From Nitratireductor mangrovi (lineage in GTDB: Bacteria; Pseudomonadota; Alphaproteobacteria; Rhizobiales; Rhizobiaceae): 64,000 bases of DNA. A model generated the notes under the pieces. The model was given only the letters and a program-made list of their open reading frames with translations. It was not told the origin of the DNA and ran no database searches. Each line of letters begins with the position of its first letter. Position 1 is the stretch's first letter. The DNA is taken from positions 4,696,001 to 4,760,000 of the forward strand of contig NZ_CP042301.2 in the NCBI RefSeq assembly GCF_007922615.2. Reading direction: 5' to 3'. The position numbers and the translations under genes were made by a program. Below, in pieces: positions 55,786 through 64,000 of the stretch.

Positions 55786-56855
55786 TGAAACCGGTAAGGG
55801 TTCTGATCATCGACGACAGCGCCACCATGCGCAAGATCATCCGCTTTGCGCTCGAGGCCAACCCCGGCATCGAGATCGTTGGCGAGGCGCCGGACCCGAC
55901 CGAGGCGTTCCGCATGGTCGACACGCTCGATCCGGACGTGATCACCCTCGACATCGAGATGCCCAAGATGAACGGCATCGACTTCCTGCGCCGGGTGATG
56001 AAGCACCGCCCGCGACCGGTCATCATGGTGTCGACACTCACGGTGAGCGGCGCGGCAGTGACCATCGAGGCGCTCGCGCAGGGTGCCTTCGACTGTGTCG
56101 CCAAACCTTCGCTCAAGGACAACGCCTCCTTCGACGATCTCGTCGAGAAGGTACTGGCCGCTGGCTCCGGGCGCCATCGCGCCCGTCCGCCTGCGCGGCC
56201 ATCGTCGAGCGAACCGCGCGAGCCGCGCAAGACGCTCGGGCTTGGCTCAATCAGCGAACGGGTTGTCGCCATAGGCGCTTCGACCGGCGGTGTTGAAGCG
56301 CTGATCACGGTACTGACAGAGTTCCCCGCCGACTGTCCGCCGACCGTCATCACCCAGCACATGCCGGCCAATTTCACGCGATCCTTCGCCGACCGGCTCG
56401 ATCGCATGTGCCAGCCACGCGTGCAGGAGGTGGAGGACCGGCGGCCGCTGTCGCGGGGTAACGTCTACATCGCGCCGGGCGGCCAGTTCCACCTGGAAGT
56501 CGTGCAGCGCGGCGACACTTTGGAAAGCCGGCTTCGCGCCGGCGACACTGTTTCGGGTCATCGTCCGTCAGTCGACGTTCTGATGGGTTCGGTGGCGCAG
56601 GCCGCCGGAGGCGATGCGGTGGGGGTCATCCTGACCGGCATGGGCAAGGACGGCGCGGACGGGCTCCTGAAGATGAGCAGGGCCGGCGCACGGACGATCG
56701 GGCAGGATGAGGCGACCTCGCTCATTTACGGGATGCCGCGCGTGGCATTCGAGGTGGGCGCGGTGCAAAAGCAGGTAGCGTTAAACAGCATTGCGCGGGA
56801 GATCTTTGCCGGCGCCAAAGCAAGAAAAGAAGGGTCCGTGCTATGTCACTCCTAG
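55785..56855 (+). CDS. cheB: Chemoreceptor methylesterase/deamidase CheB
   Basis: This encodes 356 residues: a receiver domain with D56 in [11 protein letters not shown], an Ala/Pro/Arg-rich linker, then the methylesterase with catalytic Ser in [12 protein letters not shown], His in ITQHMPANF and Asp in [10 protein letters not shown]. It removes methyl groups from receptors when phosphorylated by CheA. ATG 55785 overlaps the cheR stop by one base after a GGGGGGAG site; GTG 55782 is a possible start one codon earlier. Its end overlaps cheY2 by 13 bases. Confidence 0.95.
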   Translation: MKPVRVLIIDDSATMRKIIRFALEANPGIEIVGEAPDPTEAFRMVDTLDPDVITLDIEMPKMNGIDFLRRVMKHRPRPVIMVSTLTVSGAAVTIEALAQGAFDCVAKPSLKDNASFDDLVEKVLAAGSGRHRARPPARPSSSEPREPRKTLGLGSISERVVAIGASTGGVEALITVLTEFPADCPPTVITQHMPANFTRSFADRLDRMCQPRVQEVEDRRPLSRGNVYIAPGGQFHLEVVQRGDTLESRLRAGDTVSGHRPSVDVLMGSVAQAAGGDAVGVILTGMGKDGADGLLKMSRAGARTIGQDEATSLIYGMPRVAFEVGAVQKQVALNSIAREIFAGAKARKEGSVLCHS

Positions 56856-57232
56856 CCCAGCTGAGGATACTGGCGGTCGACGATACGACAACCAGTCGCA
56901 TGCTTTTGCGCGATGCACTGGAAACGATCGGGTTCAGGAACATTGCGGTTGCCGCCGATGGCGAGCAGGCGATGCAAATGATGATGAAGACGCCCAGCCA
57001 TCTCATCATCTCCGACATGAACATGCCCAAGATGGACGGGCTGCAACTCCTCAAGGCGATCCGCACCTACAAGCCGACCGCACGCGTGCCGTTCATGATC
57101 CTGACCGGCAACGCCGACAAGAACGTCCTCGTCGAAGGGCGCAAGCTCGGCCTCAACAACTACCTCAACAAGCCGTTCACTCCCGCCGATCTGAAGAAGG
57201 CGCTCGAAGCGATCGTCGGGAGGCTTCATTGA
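56843..57232 (+). CDS. cheY2: Chemotaxis response regulator CheY2
   Basis: This encodes 129 residues, a single receiver: acidic pair in [11 protein letters not shown]58 in [11 protein letters not shown], Thr in MILTGN and Lys in LNKPFTP. By position this is the CheY2-type protein that acts on the flagellar motor in Sinorhizobium. Its start is inside cheB. Its stop overlaps the TTG start of cheD. Confidence 0.93.
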   Translation: MSLLAQLRILAVDDTTTSRMLLRDALETIGFRNIAVAADGEQAMQMMMKTPSHLIISDMNMPKMDGLQLLKAIRTYKPTARVPFMILTGNADKNVLVEGRKLGLNNYLNKPFTPADLKKALEAIVGRLH

Positions 57233-57768
57233 TAGGGGCACGTCCCGAACGCGTTCACGTCATCCAGGGAGAGTGTTTCGTTACGGACAAGCAGGACGCG
57301 GTTCTGACCACCGTGCTCGGCTCCTGCGTGGCGGCCTGCATGCGCGACCCGGTCCTGAAGATCGGCGGCATGAACCATTTCCTGCTTCCCGGCGGCGGCG
57401 AAGGTTCGGGCAACAACGAGGCCGAGCGGTTCGGCGTCTATCTGATGGAGTTGCTCGTCAACGGCCTGCTGAAGCGCGGCGCCCGGCGTGAGAACCTGGA
57501 GACGAAGCTGTTCGGTGGCGCGCGCACCGTGCAGGGTTTTGCCGACATCGGTGGCAAGAACATCGAATTCGCCCGGCATTTCCTGGAAAACGAGCAGATC
57601 TCCTATGTCGGCGGCAGCGTCGGCGGGGACCAGGGCCGGCGCCTCGAATACCACCCGGCAACGGGCAAGGCGCGCCAGTTCCTGTTGCCGCGCACCGTCG
57701 CTCCGGTCCCGCGTCCCGAACCGCGCGTTCCGCAGGTACCGGCGAGCGGCGAACTCGAACTGTTCTGA
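57229..57768 (+). CDS. cheD: Chemoreceptor glutamine deamidase CheD
   Basis: This encodes 179 residues. The catalytic set is visible with family spacing: T27, C33 in TTVLGSCVAACMRDP and H50 in GGMNHFLLPGG. CheD deamidates receptor glutamines and can release phosphatase partners. TTG 57229 overlaps the cheY2 stop (TTGA) and has GGGAGG 5 bases upstream, which makes this unusual start credible. The C-terminus is extended by a Pro/Arg-rich tail ending ELELF. Confidence 0.93.
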   Translation: MIGARPERVHVIQGECFVTDKQDAVLTTVLGSCVAACMRDPVLKIGGMNHFLLPGGGEGSGNNEAERFGVYLMELLVNGLLKRGARRENLETKLFGGARTVQGFADIGGKNIEFARHFLENEQISYVGGSVGGDQGRRLEYHPATGKARQFLLPRTVAPVPRPEPRVPQVPASGELELF

Positions 57769-57779
57769 GGGGAAGTGGC

Positions 57780-58169
57780 GTGAGCGTAAACGGAGCCGTC
57801 GCGGTGGAGATCGACCAGACCGAACCGGTCGGCGACGTGTTGGCGCGGATAGAGGCCGAACTGGAAGCGATCGCGCATGCGGTCGACGCCAACCAGGCGC
57901 ATATCGCGGCGGCGATCGGCGCGGCCGCGGTGGCAGATCCGGCCTATGCGAGCGCGGTCCAGGAGGCCGACCTGCTGTCGCAGAAAGTTGCCGGCATCGC
58001 CTCGTTCCTGCGCGCGATCTTGCTCGAACTGTCGCCGGAGTGGCGCGTCGACGCCACCGCAGCCGTTCGCGCGCTGAAGCTCGCCGAGCTGGCGCACAGG
58101 CTTGGCACCCAGGGGCGCGGCGAGCACGCCCACGACGATATCGACTACGGCCACTGCGACCTTTTCTGA
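57780..58169 (+). CDS. cheT: CheT, probable chemotaxis phosphatase-like protein
   Basis: This encodes 129 residues, mostly helical, from GTG 57780 with AGGGGAAG just upstream. It is the last gene of the che operon, where Sinorhizobium carries cheT. Residues 64-68 read DLLSQ, a DxxxQ motif like the catalytic Asp/Gln pair of CheZ (DLTGQ in E. coli), on a predicted helix. That supports a role in CheY dephosphorylation or adaptation. The C-terminus is rich in His and Asp (EHAHDDIDYGHCDLF). The identification rests on position and motif. Confidence 0.82.
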   Translation: MSVNGAVAVEIDQTEPVGDVLARIEAELEAIAHAVDANQAHIAAAIGAAAVADPAYASAVQEADLLSQKVAGIASFLRAILLELSPEWRVDATAAVRALKLAELAHRLGTQGRGEHAHDDIDYGHCDLF

Positions 58170-58271
58170 ACGCGAGCATCATCGGGGGCGGCGTAAGTCC
58201 GCCATGCGCCGAGGCTTGGCAAGGCGAGACGCAAGCTTTCCTTTCCCGGTGCCTGGCCTATTAATGCGGAC

Positions 58272-59180
58272 ATGGCCTTCACCTTCCGCCAGCTGCAATA
58301 CTTCGTCGCCGTAGCCGAACAGGGCGCCGTGTCACGCGCCGCGCAGATACTGTCGATCTCGCAATCCTCGGTCACGGAAGCAATCAAGGAACTCGAAGGC
58401 GACCTTGGCGTGGAACTCTTCGAACGGCATCCGCGGGGCCTTTCGATCACGCACAAGGGACATCAGTTCCTGCGCCATGCCACCAAGATCCTCGGCGACG
58501 TCTCCGATGCCCGACTGACCTTCTCCCGCGATCCGGAAGCGCTCACCGGCCGACTGCAACTGGGCGTGACATCGCTGGTTGCCGGCTATGTGCTGTCGGA
58601 TCTCCTGGCCCGATACAGACGCGCCTATCCGGGCATCGACGTTTCCGCGATCGAGGACAATGGCGAATATCTCGAACACCTGCTGATCGGCGGCGAACTC
58701 GACGTCGCGGTGATGGTGACCTCCAACCTTCGCGACCGCATGGCGCTGCAGGCCGAAATCCTCGAGGTTTCGCCCTATCGGCTGTGGTTGCCTCTGGGCC
58801 ATCGCCTGGCCGGCGCCGACATCATCGCGCTCGAGGACATTGCCGGGGAACCGCTGATCATGCTCACGATCGACGAGATTGAGGAGAGTACGGGCAAGCT
58901 GCTGGCCGCGCTGGGCACCCGTCCCCATGTCGCCTTCCGCACCCGGTCGGTCGAAGCCGTGCGCAGCCTCGTGGCAACCGGAGCAGGCGTGGCCCTTTTG
59001 CCGGACCTGATCTACCGCCCGTGGTCGCTAGAAGGTGACCGCATCGAGTCGCGCGACATCTCCGGTTCGCTGCCGGTCGTGCAGGTAGGCATGGTCTGGC
59101 GGCGCGGCTCCGGCCTCGCCCAGACGGCGCGCGACTTCATCGGTATCGCACAGGGCCAGCGCACAAACCGGCACCGCTGA
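58272..59180 (+). CDS. LysR-family transcriptional regulator
   Basis: This encodes 302 residues. The winged helix is at the start (FTFRQLQYFVAVAEQGAVSRAAQILSISQSSVTEAIKELEGDLGVELFERHPRGLSITHKG), followed by a two-lobed effector domain beginning GRLQLGVTSLVAGYV. It lies upstream of and codirectional with the polyamine-type transporter operon, and a LysR box sits in the gap between them. It probably activates that operon in response to an amine or its breakdown product. The ligand is inferred from context only. Confidence 0.93.
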   Translation: MAFTFRQLQYFVAVAEQGAVSRAAQILSISQSSVTEAIKELEGDLGVELFERHPRGLSITHKGHQFLRHATKILGDVSDARLTFSRDPEALTGRLQLGVTSLVAGYVLSDLLARYRRAYPGIDVSAIEDNGEYLEHLLIGGELDVAVMVTSNLRDRMALQAEILEVSPYRLWLPLGHRLAGADIIALEDIAGEPLIMLTIDEIEESTGKLLAALGTRPHVAFRTRSVEAVRSLVATGAGVALLPDLIYRPWSLEGDRIESRDISGSLPVVQVGMVWRRGSGLAQTARDFIGIAQGQRTNRHR

Positions 59181-59207
59181 CGATATATATCGGAAAAATC
59201 GATATCG
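59181..59207. promoter_or_regulatory. LysR-type operator upstream of the polyamine operon
   Basis: ATATCG, 7 bases, CGATAT is an inverted repeat at 59187-59205 holding TCG-N7-CGA, the T-N11-A pattern of LysR boxes. It lies inside the larger CGATATATATCG and CGATATCG palindromes. It begins at the base after the LysR stop codon and is about 105 bases before the binding-protein start, a normal activator distance. Confidence 0.6.
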
Positions 59208-59311
59208 CCTTTCTGATAAATGAAATTGCGAATGGTCAGGTTTCGGCACACCTTGGCGGCGAGGGATCAGGCCGCCGCTGGAGAGCGGCCCCCGTCAATG
59301 GGAGAACCGTC

Positions 59312-60466
59312 ATGACGAGACTGCTCAGTTCCTGCACCGCTATCGCGCTCGCCCTTGCGGCGACAAGCCCGGCCGTTGCCCAGTTGAAGGAAATCGGCGA
59401 GGGCGAAGGCCAAGTCAACATCGTCGCCTGGCCGGGCTATATCGAACGCGGAGAGACCGATCCGAAATTCGACTGGGTGACCGGGTTCGAGGAAAAGACC
59501 GGCTGCAAGGTCAATGTCAAGACAGCGAACACGTCCGACGAGATGGTGGCCCTGATGAACGAGGGCGGCTTCGATCTCGTCACCGCCTCCGGCGATGCCT
59601 CGCTGCGGCTCGTTGCCGGCAAGCGCGTCCAGCCCGTCAACGTCGATCTCGTGCCGAGCTGGAAGGATGTCGACGACCGCCTGAAGAGTGCACCCTGGCA
59701 TACGGTCGACGGCGTGCATTACGGCGTGCCCTACATGTGGGGCCCCAATGTGCTGATGTACAATACCAACGTGTTCAAGGAGGCACCGACCTCCTGGAAC
59801 GTCGTCTTCGAGGAAATGGAGCTTGGCGACGGCCAGTCCAACAAGGGGCGTGTCCAGGCCTATGACGGGCCGATCCACGTCGCCGACGCCGCCCTCTACC
59901 TGATGCATCACCAGCCAGACCTCGGCATCAAGAATCCGTACGAACTGAACGACGACCAGTACAAGGCCGCACTCGACCTGCTGCGCCAGCAGCGTCAGCT
60001 TGTCGGCCGCTATTGGCACGACGCCTTCATCCAGATCGACGACTTCAAGAACGAGGGCGTGGTCGCGTCCGGTTCGTGGCCGTTCCAGGTCAATCTGCTC
60101 AAGGCCGACGGCCAGCCGGTGGCATCGGTGATCCCCCAAGAGGGCGCAACGGGCTGGGCCGACACCACGATGATGCATGTCGACGCCGCCAATCCCAACT
60201 GCGCCTACATGTGGATGGAGCACACCCTGTCGTCCAACCTTCAGAGCGATCTGTCGGTCTGGTTCGGGGCCAACCCCTCCGTTCCGGCCGCCTGTACCGA
60301 CGGGCGTGGCATGCAGAACGCCGAAGGCTGCACCACAAACGGCATGGACGATTTCGAGAAGATTCGCTTCTGGACCACGCCGGTCTCCAATTGCGAAAGC
60401 CAAGGGCAGTGCGTTCCCTACTATCGCTGGGTCTCGGACTATATCGGCGTGATCGGCGGCCGCTAG
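59312..60466 (+). CDS. Polyamine-type ABC transporter periplasmic binding protein
   Basis: This encodes 384 residues. A signal peptide ends ATSPAVAQ, followed by the PotD/spermidine-putrescine-binding fold: GQVNIVAWPGYIERGE, FEEKTGCKVNVKTANTSDEMVALM, GFDLVTASGDASLRLV and GVPYMWGPNVLMYNTNVF. GGAGAA precedes ATG 59312. The aldehyde dehydrogenase at the end of the operon supports a putrescine-like ligand, though related proteins bind other amines. A hairpin follows the gene. Confidence 0.93.
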   Translation: MTRLLSSCTAIALALAATSPAVAQLKEIGEGEGQVNIVAWPGYIERGETDPKFDWVTGFEEKTGCKVNVKTANTSDEMVALMNEGGFDLVTASGDASLRLVAGKRVQPVNVDLVPSWKDVDDRLKSAPWHTVDGVHYGVPYMWGPNVLMYNTNVFKEAPTSWNVVFEEMELGDGQSNKGRVQAYDGPIHVADAALYLMHHQPDLGIKNPYELNDDQYKAALDLLRQQRQLVGRYWHDAFIQIDDFKNEGVVASGSWPFQVNLLKADGQPVASVIPQEGATGWADTTMMHVDAANPNCAYMWMEHTLSSNLQSDLSVWFGANPSVPAACTDGRGMQNAEGCTTNGMDDFEKIRFWTTPVSNCESQGQCVPYYRWVSDYIGVIGGR

Positions 60467-60487
60467 GGTCATCGAACGCACCTGCCG

Positions 60488-60512
60488 CCTCTCCCCGCTT
60501 GCCGGGGAGAGG
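60488..60512 (+). other. Intercistronic hairpin after the polyamine-binding-protein gene
   Basis: CCTCTCCCC (60488-60496) pairs with GGGGAGAGG (60504-60512), with an extra G-C pair closing a five-base loop. There is no T-tract. Similar CTCTCCCCGC elements are widespread in rhizobial genomes. It sits between binding protein and ATPase genes, like the hairpins at 19998 and 30534. Confidence 0.65.
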
Positions 60513-60610
60513 AACGGGCCTTAGTGGCGTGCCATCCCGCACGCTTTGCGGGGACCAAACCTGTTGACGGCGGCCGAGACCAGGTCCGCCTGCCGCCAGA
60601 TCGCGAACCG

Positions 60611-61605
<995 letters not shown>

Positions 61606-61609
<4 letters not shown>

Positions 61610-62574
61610 GCGTCGCGGCGTCCATGGAGCGGTCGGGCCCGGCGGCGATCCTGCCGGGGCGTGGCGGCCTCTTCGGCGCCATCTCCGACACCTTCTGGCG
61701 CCGGCCGGCACTGCTGCTGTTCCTCATGCTGACGCCGCCGGTGCTGTGGCTGGGCATCGTCTATCTCGGTTCGCTGTTCGCGCTGCTGCTGCAGAGCTTC
61801 TTCTCAATCGACGAGTTTTCCGGCCTGATCCGCTACGAGTTCACGCTGAAGACCTATCGTGAACTCTTCCAGGCCACCAATCTCGACATCATCCTGCGCA
61901 CGGTCGTCATGGCCGCGGCCGTTACCATTGCCGCCGCCGTGGTCGCGTTTCCGATCGCCTACTATGCGGCTCGCTACGCGCGCGGCAAATGGAAGGCGCT
62001 CTTCTACCTCGGCGTGATGCTGCCCCTGTGGTCGAGCTATCTGGTCAAGGTCTATGCGTGGAAGCTGATCCTGGCCAAGGAGGGCATTCTCACCTGGCTC
62101 TTCGACCGCATCCACATGACGTGGCTGATCGAGGCATGGCTGTCGCTGCCGATCGTCGGCGGCAACTCGCTGTCCTTCTCCTTCACCGGCACCTTCCTCG
62201 TGTTCCTTTACGTCTGGCTGCCGTTCATGATCCTGCCGACGCAGGCGGCGCTGGAGCGCGTGCCGGGCAATCTCATAGAGGCGTCGTCCGACCTCGGCGC
62301 CTCGGCGGGGCAGACGTTCCGCCACGTGCTGTTGCCGCTCGCCCTGCCAGGAATGGTGGCGGGGTCGATCTTTACCTTCTCGCTGACGCTTGGCGACTAC
62401 ATCATCCCGCAGATCATCGGCACCTCGCGGCTGTTCATCGGCCAGGCGGTCTATGCGCACCAGGGCACGGCCGGCAACATCCCGCTGGCCGCCGCCTTCA
62501 CCGTGGTGCCGATCGTCGTGATGGCCTTCTACCTGTGGGGTGCGAGGCGCATGGGGGCCTTCGATGCGCTCTGA
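61606..62574 (+). CDS. Polyamine-type ABC transporter permease (PotB-like)
   Basis: This encodes 322 residues with six hydrophobic spans: [54 protein letters not shown] and the loop [33 protein letters not shown]. It is the first of the two membrane subunits. Its last 11 bases overlap the second permease gene, showing tight coupling. Confidence 0.94.
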
Positions 62575-63379
62575 CCGCAACGCCTCCGCCCCCCTCGGCC
62601 TGAAGATTGCCGCCGCGGCGGGTCTGCTGTTCCTGCACCTGCCGATCCTGCTGATTTTCGTCTACGCCTTCACCACCGAGGACAAGAGTTATCAGTGGCC
62701 GCCGCCCGGCTTCACCACGCGCTGGTTTGCCGTCACCTGGAACCGCCCCGACGTCTGGCAGGCCCTGTCGTTGTCGGTGAAGGTGGCCGCGATCTCGACG
62801 GTGATCGCGCTGGTGCTCGGCACGCTGTGCGCGGCCGCCGTCAGCCGCTCGCGCTTCTTCGGCCGCGAGACGATCTCGCTCCTCGTCATCCTGCCGATCG
62901 CCTTGCCGGGCATCATTACAGGCATAGCGCTCAGGTCGGCCTTCAACCTCGCCGACATCCCGTTCTCCACCTGGACCATCGTCCTGGGGCACGCCACCTT
63001 CTGCGTCGTCGTGGTCTACAACAACGCCGTCGCGCGTTTCCGCAGGACGTCCGGATCGCTGATCGAGGCCTCCTACGATCTCGGCGCCGACGGGTTCCAG
63101 ACCTTTCGCTATGTCATCCTGCCCAACCTCGGCACGGCGCTACTCGCCGGCGGCATGCTGGCCTTCGCGCTTTCCTTCGACGAGGTCATCGTCACCACCT
63201 TCACCGCCGGCCAGCAGCAGACCCTGCCGATCTGGATGCTCGAGGAACTGGTGCGACCGCGCCAGCGCCCGGTGACCAATGTCGTCGCCATGGTCGTCGT
63301 GCTTGTCACTTTCCTGCCCATACTCGCCGCCTTCTACCTGACCCGCGACGGGGACCAGGTGGCCGGGGGCGGCAAATGA
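62564..63379 (+). CDS. Polyamine-type ABC transporter permease (PotC-like)
   Basis: This encodes 271 residues: [33 protein letters not shown] at the start, about six spans, and the loop [49 protein letters not shown] typical of PotC. ATG 62564 lies inside the PotB-like gene; an in-frame start 8 codons earlier is possible. The aldehyde dehydrogenase gene follows after 17 bases. Confidence 0.93.
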   Translation: MRSDRNASAPLGLKIAAAAGLLFLHLPILLIFVYAFTTEDKSYQWPPPGFTTRWFAVTWNRPDVWQALSLSVKVAAISTVIALVLGTLCAAAVSRSRFFGRETISLLVILPIALPGIITGIALRSAFNLADIPFSTWTIVLGHATFCVVVVYNNAVARFRRTSGSLIEASYDLGADGFQTFRYVILPNLGTALLAGGMLAFALSFDEVIVTTFTAGQQQTLPIWMLEELVRPRQRPVTNVVAMVVVLVTFLPILAAFYLTRDGDQVAGGGK

Positions 63380-63396
63380 TCCCCCAGGAGGAACCC

Positions 63397-64000
63397 ATGG
63401 ACACCCAGATGCTGATCGGATCGGCCTTCGAGAAAGGCACGGAGGCGGAGGAAAAAATCCTCAACCCCAGAACCGGGGAAACGGTCCTCGACCTGCCGGA
63501 GGCGAGCCAGGCCCAGATCGACGCGGCCGTCGCCGCAGCGGCGAAGGCGTTTGTCTCCTGGTCGAAAACCACGCCCGGCGAAAGGTCGGGCTATCTCCTG
63601 AAGATTGCCGAGCGCATCGAAGCCGAGGCGAAGGAGTTCGCGGCGCTGGAGGCGCTCAACTGCGGCAAGCCGATCAACGCTGTGCTGAACGACGAGATTC
63701 CGGCCATCGTCGACTGCTACCGCTTCTTCGCCGGCGCCGTGCGCACGCTTCCCGGCGCCGTGGCGGGCGAATACATGGCCGGCTTCACGTCGATGATCAG
63801 GCGCGACCCGATCGGCGTCGTCGGCTCGATCGCACCCTGGAACTATCCGCTGATGATGATGGCCTGGAAGCTGGCGCCCGCGATCGGCGGCGGCAACACT
63901 GTCGTCTTCAAGCCGTCGGAGCAGACGCCGCTCACGGCTCTGAAGCTGGCGAGGATCTTCGCCGACATCCTGCCGGAGGGCGTGGTCAACGTCGTGCTCG
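63397..64000 (+). CDS. Aldehyde dehydrogenase, probably aminobutyraldehyde type (N-terminal part)
   Basis: 201 codons are visible before the right edge. The NAD-dependent aldehyde dehydrogenase fold is clear: ILNPRTGETVLDLPEASQAQIDAAVAAAAKAF, LNCGKPINAVL, RRDPIGVVGSIAPWNYPLMMMAWKLAPAIGGGNTVVFKPSEQTPLTALK, including the catalytic-site Asn in PWNYP and Lys in KPSE. The catalytic Cys lies beyond the window. AGGAGGAA before ATG 63397 fixes the start. The neighbouring transporter suggests gamma-aminobutyraldehyde from putrescine; betaine aldehyde is an alternative. Confidence 0.9.
   Translation, partial: MDTQMLIGSAFEKGTEAEEKILNPRTGETVLDLPEASQAQIDAAVAAAAKAFVSWSKTTPGERSGYLLKIAERIEAEAKEFAALEALNCGKPINAVLNDEIPAIVDCYRFFAGAVRTLPGAVAGEYMAGFTSMIRRDPIGVVGSIAPWNYPLMMMAWKLAPAIGGGNTVVFKPSEQTPLTALKLARIFADILPEGVVNVVL

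Noticed and set aside
60488..60512. Rho-independent terminator after the polyamine-binding-protein gene
   Set aside because: The stem is strong but no T-run follows and the ATPase gene continues in the same direction, so an intercistronic RNA element is more likely.

Overview
The window looks like a GC-rich chromosomal segment of an alphaproteobacterium of the order Hyphomicrobiales (Rhizobiales), probably near Mesorhizobium or another Phyllobacteriaceae genus. The main support is the chemotaxis operon, whose order (mcp, STAS gene, cheY1, cheA, cheW, cheR, cheB, cheY2, cheD, cheT) is the one known from Sinorhizobium. A short rhizobial-type flagellin and several solute-binding-protein ABC operons agree with this. 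I see no rRNA, tRNA, CRISPR array, insertion sequence or phage gene. Species-level placement is inference.

Layout. (1) 1-849, plus strand: the end of an L,D-transpeptidase gene and an OmpA-like lipoprotein gene. They face a minus-strand operon (14414 to 846) that encodes a LysM/FecR/Ig-like exported protein, two very large PKD-repeat proteins sharing an almost identical 1.41-kb block, and a membrane class III adenylate/guanylate cyclase. This looks like an envelope or surface structure coupled to a cyclic-nucleotide sensor. (2) 14675-15736: a flavin-dependent luciferase-like oxidoreductase. (3) 21662 to 15908, minus strand: a complete dipeptide/oligopeptide ABC transporter. (4) 26894 to 21918, minus strand: a branched-chain 2-oxoacid dehydrogenase operon (E1 alpha, E1 beta, E2, E3). 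(5) 27968 to 27144, minus strand: a CpdA-type metallophosphoesterase, divergent from (6). (6) 28233-43016, plus strand: a run of 13 same-strand genes made of an XRE-cupin regulator, a second peptide-type ABC transporter, a GAF protein, hydantoinase/oxoprolinase HyuA and HyuB, an Asp/Glu/hydantoin racemase, an M24 peptidase, an MDR oxidoreductase and a second HyuB. This reads as import and ring-opening of a cyclic amide or amino-acid-derived substrate; the substrate is unknown. (7) 43256-44940: an ABC-2 exporter pair, followed by a small DUF6074-like gene. (8) 46182-58169: flagellin with a textbook terminator, then a periplasmic binding protein, a chemoreceptor and the che operon. (9) 58272-64000: a LysR regulator, a polyamine-type ABC transporter and the start of an aldehyde dehydrogenase gene, suggesting putrescine or related amine use.

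Regulatory signals read directly from the sequence include two matching 17-bp palindromes 52 bp apart before the XRE-cupin gene, a T-N11-A LysR box before the polyamine operon, and GC-rich hairpins without a T-tract after the binding-protein gene in all three binding-protein-first ABC operons. There is also a 22-bp inverted repeat with a CtrA-like TTAACCAT half-site and a sigma-54-like element in the divergent region 14438-14525, an 18-bp palindrome upstream of the bkd operon, and an 11-bp-phased tandem repeat upstream of flagellin.

Limits: start codons were chosen from ribosome-binding sites, family length and overlaps. Family assignments come from motif recognition without database searches.
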